Shown here: positions 55,391-64,000 of the stretch, one piece after another
Layout: the number at the start of each line of letters is the position of its first letter
Position numbering within the stretch: position 1 is the first letter of the stretch
Source: Oscillospiraceae bacterium
Lineage (GTDB): Bacteria > Bacillota > Clostridia > Oscillospirales > Acutalibacteraceae
Reading direction: 5' to 3'
Length of the DNA: 64,000 bases
NCBI GenBank assembly: GCA_015066365.1
Contig: SVON01000002.1
Coordinates: 62,001-126,000, forward strand
Notes under the pieces: model-generated
Seen by the model: only the letters and a program-made list of their open reading frames with translations
What the model was told of the DNA's origin: nothing
Databases searched by the model: none
Translations under genes and position numbers: made by a program

Positions 55391-56866
55391 TTACTCGTCC
55401 TCCTTGGGATGTTGTTTGGTTTTCTTTTTCAGCAGGTCCTTCGCCGCCAGCCAGACCGGGTCACGGAACAAAATCAGCAGGGCGCCGTAGATGACCGCAC
55501 CCAGAGCGATCTGGCAGAGAATGACGTACGCCTCTACCTTGAGGCCCTCGCCCAGGAACTGACCCAGCCAGTAGGTGGGCACAAACATGATCGCCGCAAA
55601 GGCGCCGTAGCGGGCCGCCATACCCAAAAGCTGCCAGGCGGAAATAAACTCGTGAGAGAACTTGAGATACAGGGAAGAGATCACCAGCTCGGCTGCCACC
55701 GACGCCACCACCGCGCCGTAAGCGCCGTAGTGGGGGATCAATACGAGGTTGAGCACCAGATTGGTGGCGGCACCGGCAATGATGGCCCGGTTGCTCCGAC
55801 CACGCTGACCGCTGGGGGTCAGATACAGCGAGCCCAGCACGTTGCTGGTGCCGATGATGAACAGAAGGGGGGCGAACAGCATGATCATATCGCCCGCCTC
55901 AGAAAAGTCAGAGCCGTAAAACTCAATGGCAAACCCGCGACCGCAGGCCACCAGACCGGCGCACAGCGGGAAGGTGAGCATATACATAAACCGGAAGGTA
56001 TCCCGGATGTGGTTGCGGATCTCTTCCTGCTTGTTGCGCCCGAACAGATAGGAGGTGCGCACCCCCACCACCACGTTCAGCGAGGTGACGATGGTGAGCA
56101 GGATGTTGATGATCTTATGGGCGTTCTCGTAAAAGCCGTTTTGCGCCATATCGTTGGTGATGGTGCCGATCATGGTCTTATCCAACACGGTGTATACCGA
56201 GGTGGCGATGGTGGGGATGAAATACACCAGCACCTCTTTGTAGTGGCGGGAGAACCGCAGGCGCCGCCAGGGAATGCGGCGCACCATCTTCTTCAGCTGA
56301 GGCCACAGGATCAGGTTGGAGATAAACACGCTGCCGGTCTGGATGGCGCAATACAGCGCCACGTCATCCGCATCCCGCACCAGCAGGAACACCAACGCCA
56401 TACTCAGCAGCTTCACCGTCAGGTTGCGGAACATCAGGGACTTAAAGTTCTCCTTGGCCTGGAAGAACCAGGTGCAATCCACGCCGGTGGCCAGGATGGT
56501 GAAGCCCACGCCCAGATATACCGGCGTACCCACCTCGTCCCCCGCCCACAGCCAGATGAACAAGAGATACAAAATGCAGCTCAGCGCCGTGTTGGCTAAG
56601 CGGATGATGCTCAACTCCCAGAACAGACGGGAGGATTTTACCCGGTCGTCCCGGACGCGGGATACCTCCCGCAGACCGTAGGAGCTCAGACCCAACGCCG
56701 CAAACAGTGCAAAATAGGTGGCGATGGACAGCGCGAAGCTGTGGGCACCCACGCCCTCCTCCCCCAGCACACGGGCCAGATAGGGCGCCGTGATCAGCGG
56801 GGTCAGCATGGACACGATCTGCACACTGACGTTGTATATATAGTTTTTTCTCATGGTTTTGGTCAT
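55391..56866 (-). CDS. polysaccharide flippase (Wzx/MATE-like)
   Basis: YNVSVQIVSMLTPLITAPYLARVLGEEGVG. Confidence 0.92.
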   Translation of the reverse strand: MTKTMRKNYIYNVSVQIVSMLTPLITAPYLARVLGEEGVGAHSFALSIATYFALFAALGLSSYGLREVSRVRDDRVKSSRLFWELSIIRLANTALSCILYLLFIWLWAGDEVGTPVYLGVGFTILATGVDCTWFFQAKENFKSLMFRNLTVKLLSMALVFLLVRDADDVALYCAIQTGSVFISNLILWPQLKKMVRRIPWRRLRFSRHYKEVLVYFIPTIATSVYTVLDKTMIGTITNDMAQNGFYENAHKIINILLTIVTSLNVVVGVRTSYLFGRNKQEEIRNHIRDTFRFMYMLTFPLCAGLVACGRGFAIEFYGSDFSEAGDMIMLFAPLLFIIGTSNVLGSLYLTPSGQRGRSNRAIIAGAATNLVLNLVLIPHYGAYGAVVASVAAELVISSLYLKFSHEFISAWQLLGMAARYGAFAAIMFVPTYWLGQFLGEGLKVEAYVILCQIALGAVIYGALLILFRDPVWLAAKDLLKKKTKQHPKEDE

Positions 56867-56899
56867 AAGAAAATCTCCTCAGCGCCGAAGCGCCAACGC

Positions 56900-58018
56900 T
56901 CACTCGTGGAATATCGAGCGGTAGGGAAGCACCTGCTCGGTGCGCATAATCACAATGGCGTGGACACACAAGGCGCCCAACAGCACGATCAGCAGAAGTT
57001 TGATCCACCAACGGTCCTTCATCACCGCGCTGTACCGCTCCATCGCTATCGGCAAGGACAACAGCTGCCAGAAGGTGAACAGACGCAGAATGCGGTAGGC
57101 CGCCGGTAGCAGGGCATCAAACAGGCACACCACCACCGCCAGGAACTGCATAATCACCATGGGGTCCAGCCGTTTATCCTGAGCACGGTAGCGGGTAAAC
57201 AGCAGGAAGGCCAACAGCGCCGCATTCATCAGACCACGGGGCCACCCGATGGTGGGCTCGGTGTACATGGCCTCCTTGATGTAGTACAGCAGACGTTCCG
57301 GGAAGAGGATCTCGGCAAACTCCGGCACCACACTCAGCAGAATGTACACCAGCAGAGCGCCGGCACTGAGCAACAGAAGCATCCGGTGCAGGGGGATCCA
57401 TTTGAGCAAAATGAGGATCACCCACACCGCAAAGAACAACAGCATCGCCTGGTGCAGGGTGCTGCATAGGGCGGTCAGCAAAAAGGCCGGTATCCACTTG
57501 CCCCGTCGGATGAAGTGGAAGCTGAGCAGCAGAATGGCCGAGGCCATTGCTTGGCGGAGGTTGTTCAGCGACACGAAGTATTCGCCGCTGACCAACAAAA
57601 TCACAATGCAGAAGGGTAGGTCGTCCACCGCGTCGTAATAAGCCAGCCCCAGGCACAGCATATAAATAAACGAGGTGGTGACAAACACCCATTGGGGGTT
57701 GTCGGTGAACATTCCCAGCACCCGGTTAAACCAGTAGAAGCCGATTTCGTAATAGGTGCGTTCCCCCTCTAAGATCTCCAAAAAGCGAGGGGTGTAAGTA
57801 TAATAGTAGTCGGTGCCGATGCCCTCCCGCACCGCAGAGAGGAAAAACAGCGGTGTCAGGCACAACAGAAACGCCACCATCGACCACAGCCGGTGGGGAT
57901 GGTACACCCGACCGCCGGGTACCCGGTCCACCAAAGAGCGCTCATCCAACGCCGGCACCCAGCGCCGACAGGCAAACACCAGCGCCAAGGTCACGCCAAA
58001 GGTCGCTAAATACAGCAC
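56900..58018 (-). CDS. EpsG/Wzy-like polysaccharide polymerase
   Basis: multi-TM; REGIGTDYYYTYTPRF...YEIGFYWFNRV. Confidence 0.85.
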   Translation of the reverse strand: MLYLATFGVTLALVFACRRWVPALDERSLVDRVPGGRVYHPHRLWSMVAFLLCLTPLFFLSAVREGIGTDYYYTYTPRFLEILEGERTYYEIGFYWFNRVLGMFTDNPQWVFVTTSFIYMLCLGLAYYDAVDDLPFCIVILLVSGEYFVSLNNLRQAMASAILLLSFHFIRRGKWIPAFLLTALCSTLHQAMLLFFAVWVILILLKWIPLHRMLLLLSAGALLVYILLSVVPEFAEILFPERLLYYIKEAMYTEPTIGWPRGLMNAALLAFLLFTRYRAQDKRLDPMVIMQFLAVVVCLFDALLPAAYRILRLFTFWQLLSLPIAMERYSAVMKDRWWIKLLLIVLLGALCVHAIVIMRTEQVLPYRSIFHE

Positions 58019-58051
58019 GCCATCCCCTCCTTTTCCATTAGTTTTTCAACA

Positions 58052-58792
58052 TCATTTTTTCTTGAACAAGATACGGTTTTTTTGGCGACGGAGCCACAAC
58101 CGAGCCCGTCCCTTAAAGGTCTGCTCGGTGTTGTACACCTTCAGCACCTTAACACGCAGCCCCCGGTGGGTCACCCACACGTTGAGCAACCGCTCGGACA
58201 AAAACCCGTACAGCCGTTGCTGATAGGGGGTGTAGCCGGTCATATCCACCGTCTTTTCCAGCTCGCCCAGCACCGCAAACAGCCAAGCGCAATAGGCGTC
58301 GAACTCCTCGCCGGAGGTGATCAGCATATTATAGAGATGCAGACGGTTGCCGGCCATCACCGCGTCGTATGCGGGCAGGACGGCGGCATCCACCGTCTCC
58401 ACCGCCTGACGCAAAGCAATCAGATCCTTTTCGTAGCCGCTGTGAAGGCAAAACTCCTCGTAGGCACTCTCCCGGAGGATCTCCTGCCGGGGAAGCAGTA
58501 TGTGGTAGCGGGACAAAAGATCGGTGATCTCCGGCTCGGTGAGCCGCCCTTGTTTGCCCCGGAAATACCGGCGGTAGTGTACCAAGCCCTTATAGGGGTC
58601 GGCGGTGTTCTTCCACACCCAATACACGCCGGTCAGCTCGCAATAATGGGGGTTTTTGGCGGAAATATGGTCGCCGGTGTTGTCCGGCGTATAGCCCAGG
58701 TCGGCCTTTCCCTCGGCACCCACCTGCAGGGGAATATACCCCGGCTCGTCCGGCACCCGGAAGGCCTTATGGGCGGCAATATATACAGCCAT
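58052..58792 (-). CDS. DUF4422 family glycosyltransferase
   Basis: GDHISAKNPHYCELTGVYWVWKN...VHYRRYF. Confidence 0.88.
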   Translation of the reverse strand: MAVYIAAHKAFRVPDEPGYIPLQVGAEGKADLGYTPDNTGDHISAKNPHYCELTGVYWVWKNTADPYKGLVHYRRYFRGKQGRLTEPEITDLLSRYHILLPRQEILRESAYEEFCLHSGYEKDLIALRQAVETVDAAVLPAYDAVMAGNRLHLYNMLITSGEEFDAYCAWLFAVLGELEKTVDMTGYTPYQQRLYGFLSERLLNVWVTHRGLRVKVLKVYNTEQTFKGRARLWLRRQKNRILFKKK

Positions 58793-59910
58793 CAGGTCAT
58801 CTCCTCATAGGTTTCCTGCATAATGCGGGCCGCCACCTGCACATCGTAGCCGGCGGCCACCATCGCGTCGGTGGTATCCCGGCGGGGGAGGCGGGCACAC
58901 TCCAGCACCCGGTCCGCCCACACCTCCGGGCTATCCGACAGAGGCAGATAGGTCACCAAATCCTCCAGCGGCAGTTCTTTGGTCACGCCGGTGGAGGTGA
59001 CCACCGACAGACCGGTGGCCTGGGCCTCGATGCCCACCACCGGCAGCCCCTCGAAGAAGGAGGGAAGCAAAAACACGTCAAAGGCGTTCATCAGCGCGGG
59101 GATATCCCGGCGAATGCCCAGATACTGCACCCGATCGGCCACGCCCAATTCCTCGGCGTAGGCCAGGGTCTCCTCCAGCAGTACGCCCTCACCGGCCAAC
59201 AGCAGTTTGGCGGCAGGCTCCTTCTTGACAATCTCGGCAAACACCTGCAGAAGATACCGATGGTTCTTCTGCTGGGAGAAGCGGCCCACGTGACCCACCA
59301 CAAAGTGGTCGGTCACCCCTAGAGCGGCGCGGGTCTGCTCCCGTAGGGCGGGGTCGTAGTGCATCACCCGGGTATCCACCGCGTTCTTCAGCACCCGATA
59401 GCGCCGTTTCTTAATGATGGGGGTGGGAAATTTCCACCGAGCCGCCAAATGGGAACAGGCAAAGTAGTCGGTGGGGTATTTTTGGAGCGGATACCAGGAC
59501 AGCATACGGATAATTCTGTACTTGAGATTCACAAAGCCACCGCAATGAGAATGCACCGCCACGTGCTTGGCCCCGCACTTGCGGGCAATCTTGGCGCCGA
59601 TCATCAGGGCATAGGTGCTGCCGGAGTGGATGTGCACGATGTCGTAGTGATGCTGGGACAGAAAGGCGGACACGCCCTCCTTAAAATAGCGGTTGTTGTC
59701 CACGTTGAACTCGTGACCCGCCGCCCACATATGGCCCCCCAGTGACTCCACCTCCTGCTGGGTGGCAGGGACGCGGATCATAAAGGGGGTGAAGAAATCA
59801 AACTGCACCCGCGTGCGGTCGATGTGGCGGTACATATTCATCAGATAACTGTCCTGACCGCCGTTGGAAAAGGGCTCGCCAAAGATCTGCAATACCCGAA
59901 TCGGTTCCAT
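58792..59910 (-). CDS. GT4 family glycosyltransferase
   Basis: VGHVGRFSQQKNHRYLL; PSFFEGLPVVGIEAQATGL. Confidence 0.92.
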   Translation of the reverse strand: MEPIRVLQIFGEPFSNGGQDSYLMNMYRHIDRTRVQFDFFTPFMIRVPATQQEVESLGGHMWAAGHEFNVDNNRYFKEGVSAFLSQHHYDIVHIHSGSTYALMIGAKIARKCGAKHVAVHSHCGGFVNLKYRIIRMLSWYPLQKYPTDYFACSHLAARWKFPTPIIKKRRYRVLKNAVDTRVMHYDPALREQTRAALGVTDHFVVGHVGRFSQQKNHRYLLQVFAEIVKKEPAAKLLLAGEGVLLEETLAYAEELGVADRVQYLGIRRDIPALMNAFDVFLLPSFFEGLPVVGIEAQATGLSVVTSTGVTKELPLEDLVTYLPLSDSPEVWADRVLECARLPRRDTTDAMVAAGYDVQVAARIMQETYEEMT

Positions 59911-59928
59911 AAGACACCTCAATTACGT

Positions 59929-60810
59929 TCAGTCAACATACTCAATGGCCGGCTTAAACCGGAAGCCGGCGAAGAAGGAGGAGAGAATCACCTTCATCTT
60001 CTTCCACTTGTGGTCGGATTTCAGCAGCACCTTCACCAGGTGCAGGCACACCCGGGGCAGCAGATACAGCCAGCCCTTGATGCCCTCACGCCGGTAGACG
60101 TACACCTCGTTGCGGTAGAGATAGGCATACCGCCCCAGCCGGTCGGCGGAATCGGTGGCAATGTTCACCTTGTCGTTGCTCTTCATATCGTGGAGGGCGC
60201 GGCTGCCGGTCACCACGTAGCAGGGCCACTTGCGGGACAGACGGCGGGTGTATTCCAGATCGTCCGACCAAATAAAGAATTCCTTGATAGGCAGGCCCAC
60301 CTCCCGCACCCGCTCTGACGGGATCAGCACCGACACAAACGTAGCCATAATCACCGGAACGAGCGGAGAAGAGAGATCCTCGATCTTGCTCTTGATGCCG
60401 GTTTTCTGAATATTCATATTACACAGACTGCCGTCCTTCCAATACGCCAAGCCGGAGAGAAAGCCGTAGTTGCCCGCAAGCTCCTCGTCCGCCTTGAGCA
60501 ACGCCTCCAGCGCCGACCGCTCTGGGATGCAGTCGTCGTCCATCAGCCACAAAAGGTCGTAGCCGGCCTGCACCGCCAGACGGGTGCCGTACTGAAAGCC
60601 GCCGGCGCCGCCCAGGTTGGACCCGGTGTTGTAATACTGCACCCGGTCGCTCAGCAAGGGTTGCAGTGCTTCGGCGGTGCCATCGGTGGAGGCGTTGTCC
60701 ACCACCAGCACGTCCACCGGCACGCTCTGCCCCAGCAGCGCATGCACCGAGCGGAGCAGATAATCTTTTCGGTTGTAGGTGACCACCACGGCGGCTGTAC
60801 GCTTGTTCAT
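59929..60810 (-). CDS. GT2 family glycosyltransferase
   Basis: AVVVTYNRKDYLLRSVHALLGQS; LLWLMDDDCIP; start at Met 60810. Confidence 0.92.
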   Translation of the reverse strand: MNKRTAAVVVTYNRKDYLLRSVHALLGQSVPVDVLVVDNASTDGTAEALQPLLSDRVQYYNTGSNLGGAGGFQYGTRLAVQAGYDLLWLMDDDCIPERSALEALLKADEELAGNYGFLSGLAYWKDGSLCNMNIQKTGIKSKIEDLSSPLVPVIMATFVSVLIPSERVREVGLPIKEFFIWSDDLEYTRRLSRKWPCYVVTGSRALHDMKSNDKVNIATDSADRLGRYAYLYRNEVYVYRREGIKGWLYLLPRVCLHLVKVLLKSDHKWKKMKVILSSFFAGFRFKPAIEYVD

Positions 60811-61017
60811 TTCGGCACCTCGCTTATTTTCCGTCGCCTTTTGGTATAGGTTGTCCGCTTTTTGCCAAAAACGGCAACCCGTCATCAAAATGACATATAT
60901 ACCCATATTTATTGCATCATACCATAAAGAATGGACAAAGTCAAATATTGTAACAAAATTGTAACTATTTCGTTGCACGAAAAAAACCTCTGCCAAAGGC
61001 AGAGGTTTTCTCTCCTG

Positions 61018-62037
61018 TTACCCTTTTGCTTTCTCCGCAAAGGTGTTGTTGACCACCTTGCTATAATCGGCGGTTTTGTCCAGTTCTCCCGCCTCGGTCA
61101 TCACCGTTTGCAGTCGGTTAAAGCTCTCCTCGCTCATGACAGGATCGGTGTTCCAGGCATCGATGGCCCGGTAGCTGGCCACAGATTTCACCAGCAGGTC
61201 AAATTCGGTGTCCGGGAAGCTGTCCTTCACCGCCTCGGCCACCTCCTCATCGGTGTGGGTGGCCACCCATTGTTGCCCCTTATACACCGCGTTGGTAAAC
61301 CGCTGGATCAGGTCGCTGTTCTCCGCGATGTAACTCTTTTTGGCAAAGTAGGCGGTATAGGGAATGTCCCCGGAGGCCTCCCCTACCGACGCCACGATGT
61401 AACCCTTGCCCTCCTGCTGAAGCATGGAGGCGGTGGGTTCAAAGGCGGTGACGTAATCCCCGGTACCCCCGGTAAAGGCGGCGGTCATCATAGAGAACTG
61501 CACGCTGTTGTCCAGCACCGTGTCCTTTGCCGGGTCAATGCCGTTTTGCCGCAGGACGTGCTCCAACGTCATATAGGGCACCCCGCCTTTGCGCCCGGGC
61601 AGAACGGTTTTGCCCCGCACCTTATCCCAGGTGAAGTTGTCGTCCGGCTCCCGCCCAATGAGGAAGGAGCCGTCCCGCCGGGTGATCTGAGCGAACACCT
61701 GGGTGTAGTCCTCCTTGCCCTCATTATAAACGTAGATGGAGGCCTCCGGCCCGGCAAAGCCCACGTCGATGTTGCCGGACAGCACCGCCGCCATCACCGC
61801 GTCGGCCCCCTGACCGTTGGTCAGCTCGATCTCAATGCCCTGCTCCTCAAAGAAGCCCAGCGAGATCGCCGCATACTGCGGGGCATAGAAGATCGAGTGG
61901 GTGACCTCGCACACCGTCACCTTATCCAACCCGGATTCCTCGCCGCACCCCACCGGAATCAGCAACACCGTCAGAGCCAGCACCACCGCCAGCGTTCTGC
62001 GCCATATCTTGTTCAATACAACCACTCCTCTTTCCAT
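61018..62037 (-). CDS. ABC transporter substrate-binding lipoprotein (NMT1/THI5-like)
   Basis: lipobox; APQYAAISLGFFEEQGIEIEL...GNIDVGFAGPEAS. Confidence 0.85.
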   Translation of the reverse strand: MERGVVVLNKIWRRTLAVVLALTVLLIPVGCGEESGLDKVTVCEVTHSIFYAPQYAAISLGFFEEQGIEIELTNGQGADAVMAAVLSGNIDVGFAGPEASIYVYNEGKEDYTQVFAQITRRDGSFLIGREPDDNFTWDKVRGKTVLPGRKGGVPYMTLEHVLRQNGIDPAKDTVLDNSVQFSMMTAAFTGGTGDYVTAFEPTASMLQQEGKGYIVASVGEASGDIPYTAYFAKKSYIAENSDLIQRFTNAVYKGQQWVATHTDEEVAEAVKDSFPDTEFDLLVKSVASYRAIDAWNTDPVMSEESFNRLQTVMTEAGELDKTADYSKVVNNTFAEKAKG

Positions 62038-62052
62038 TGTTGCGGTGGCGTT

Positions 62053-62874
62053 TTAGCTGTGTCCAAAGCGCTTGGCAACCAGCTTCTGCGCCAGCGCCAC
62101 TCCCTCGTACAGCAGCGCCGCCACCACCGCCAGAATGATGACCGAAGCCATCACCAGATCCATCTTGAACACCTGACCGCCGTACACGATCAGATAACCA
62201 AGCCCCGCCCGGGATACGAGAAACTCCCCGGCGATAACCCCCACCAGCGACAGACCGATGTTCACCTTCAGCGAGTCGAACAGGGTGGGTATGTTGTAAG
62301 GAAGTACGATCTTGCGGAAGATCTGCCCTTTGGTCGCCCCAAAGGTGCGGGCCATCTTAAGCGCCCCCGGGTCGGTGTCCCGAAAGCCGGACAGCATCTC
62401 CAGCACCGTCACCACCAGCGAGATGGCCAGCGCCATAAACACGATGGCCCGGGTGCCTGCCCCCGCCAGAATGATGATCACCGGCCCCAGGGCGATCTTG
62501 GGCAGGCTGTTGAGCACCACCAGATAGGGCTCACTGACCTTAGCCACGAAGGGGCTCCACCACAACACCACCGCCAGCAAAACACCGGCTGCGGCCCCCA
62601 ACAGAAATCCGGCCAGAGTCTCGGTGACGGTGACCTGCACGTGGTAGAGCAGATCCTCCCCCGCCATACCGGCGTAGGTGCGCAGGATGCGGGAGGGCTG
62701 ACTGAAGATGAAGCTGTCCATCCACCGAAGCCGTGCCGCCACCTCCCACAACAAGAGCAGAACCAGCAAAAAGCCCCACCGGCATAAGCGAATGGTCCGG
62801 CTACGGCGCTTGGTCTGCCGCAGATACAGGGCTCTCTCCGGCGAGAGAGCCGACAGCGTCTTCGTGTGTTTCAT
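62053..62874 (-). CDS. ABC transporter permease (SsuC/TauC-like)
   Basis: VTVTETLAGFLLGAAAGVLLAVVLWW; start at Met 62874. Confidence 0.9.
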   Translation of the reverse strand: MKHTKTLSALSPERALYLRQTKRRSRTIRLCRWGFLLVLLLLWEVAARLRWMDSFIFSQPSRILRTYAGMAGEDLLYHVQVTVTETLAGFLLGAAAGVLLAVVLWWSPFVAKVSEPYLVVLNSLPKIALGPVIIILAGAGTRAIVFMALAISLVVTVLEMLSGFRDTDPGALKMARTFGATKGQIFRKIVLPYNIPTLFDSLKVNIGLSLVGVIAGEFLVSRAGLGYLIVYGGQVFKMDLVMASVIILAVVAALLYEGVALAQKLVAKRFGHS

Positions 62875-63631
62875 CCATCCCCAATTCCTTCCATATATAG
62901 TCGAAATAGGAGGCGAAGGCCGGCAACCCCCGGCACCGGGCCGGACTGCGTACCGGCAGGTCAAAGGTGATGGGAAGCGCCTGACGGATCACCGCGGGGC
63001 GGGGGGACAGAATCAGCACCCGGTCGCCCATACAGATGCTCTCGGGTATGTCGTGGGTAACCATCAGGGTGGTGACCCGCTCCCGGCGGATGATGCGGTA
63101 CACGTCTTCGGTCACCTCCATCCGGGTCTGGTAATCCAGAGCGGAAAAAGCCTCGTCCAGCAGCAGGATGTCCGGATTGACCGCCAGGGTGCGGATGAGC
63201 GCCACCCGCTGACGCATACCGCCAGACAGTTGGGAGGGGCGGCTGTTGGCAAACTCCGACAGTCCGTAGGTCTCCAGCAGGTGATCCGCCCGCTCCCGGG
63301 TCTCGGGGGTCAGGTCGTGCCGCACCTCCAGCCCAAACAGCACATTCTGCCGGACGGTGCGCCACTCCAGCAGGTTATCCTGCTGGAGCATATAGCCAAT
63401 GTGGGGGTTGGGGCCGGTGACCGGCTCCCCTGCCACCACCACCTGCCCGGCGGTGGGAGACATGGTGCCGGCGATGATGGACAAGAGGGTGGATTTGCCA
63501 CAGCCGCTGGGGCCCACCAGGCTGAAGAAATCCCCCCGCTCCATAGAAAAGGTAATATCCCGCAACGCCACCGTTTCCCCTGCCGGGGTCTGGTACGCTT
63601 TGCGTACCCCTTCCACGCTCAATACCGCCAT
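62801..63631 (-). CDS. ABC transporter ATPase (SsuB/TauB-like)
   Basis: LVGPSGCGKSTLLSIIAG; LSGGMRQRVALIRTL; ILLLDEAFSALD; start at Met 63631. Confidence 0.93.
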   Translation of the reverse strand: MAVLSVEGVRKAYQTPAGETVALRDITFSMERGDFFSLVGPSGCGKSTLLSIIAGTMSPTAGQVVVAGEPVTGPNPHIGYMLQQDNLLEWRTVRQNVLFGLEVRHDLTPETRERADHLLETYGLSEFANSRPSQLSGGMRQRVALIRTLAVNPDILLLDEAFSALDYQTRMEVTEDVYRIIRRERVTTLMVTHDIPESICMGDRVLILSPRPAVIRQALPITFDLPVRSPARCRGLPAFASYFDYIWKELGMDETHEDAVGSLAGESPVSAADQAP

Positions 63632-63754
63632 ACCGCACACCCTTTCTACCGAAATAGATCTTGCTGCCGCCGTCTTCGCTCTCCTTCTACCAAGGTATGC
63701 GCTCCCACGGTGACGGTGCGGAGTTTTTGCCGCTAAGAAAACCTCGTTAAACCC

Positions 63755-63784
63755 TTGACAAACCCTTTGTGTATGGTGTAATAT
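63755..63784 (+). promoter_or_regulatory. sigma-70-like promoter for a gene beyond the window end
   Basis: TTGACA-N18-TAATAT followed by a ~200-nt leader ending in aggaggtgtatcc at the window edge. Confidence 0.55.
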
Positions 63785-64000
63785 AGTATGCGGTGGTATT
63801 TGTATTTTTTGGTAGTATTTACCACCCAACGATGTTTTGTGCCGTACTCTGTGCGGAACGAGAATAGTTCGCGGCGTCCCCTCGGGGGTTTACGCTCTTT
63901 TTTTGATACATTGCGACCCTTTGGCGGTCTGTGCTTTGACAATTGAAAAAAGTCCCCCGGGACACGCCTTTCCAACCATTATTTTACAGGAGGTGTATCC

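Noticed and set aside
60931-62787. 618-aa plus-strand ORF opposite the ABC transporter
   Set aside because: Shadow ORF; the minus strand has clear SBP and permease genes.
1-64000. tRNA/rRNA genes
   Set aside because: No convincing tRNA or rRNA sequence recognised by eye; a tRNAscan/Infernal run would be needed to exclude them.

Overview
The window is a GC-rich Clostridia/Oscillospiraceae-like chromosome segment (lineage is an inference). It carries the hom/lysC, Rnf (rnfCDGEAB), apbE, serS and hrcA-grpE-dnaK-dnaJ loci, a TPP-riboswitch-controlled thiamine transporter, a cell-surface polysaccharide cluster and a thiamine-precursor/taurine-type ABC transporter. It is interrupted by one AT-rich accessory element at 4573-20434 (15.86 kb). 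That element sits 5 bp beyond the stop codon of guaA (ATP-PPase subunit) and is bounded by a 5-bp target duplication (ATTCA). It encodes a Tn7-like minus-strand operon (tnsA-like, tnsB/tniA-like DDE transposase, tnsC/tniB-like ATPase, tniQ/tnsD-like), a serine recombinase, two unexplained ORFs (one with a possible HUH-like motif), a RecA/DnaB-like ATPase, and a type I RM operon (hsdM-hsdS-[Ser/Thr kinase]-hsdR). The most unusual feature is the architecture. The element is flanked by two ~301-bp directly repeated modules. Each module begins TGT and ends ACA, and has the same 12-mer (TAAAAAAGACAA) exactly 25 nt in from both ends, so each looks like a complete miniature transposon. Each also carries a near-exact ~30-nt copy of the guaA 3' end (PVGTIEWE-stop) followed by an intrinsic terminator, inverted relative to the real guaA. 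This is an LTR-like Tn7-family element carrying decoy copies of its own attachment site. No database search or computation was run; everything is read from sequence.
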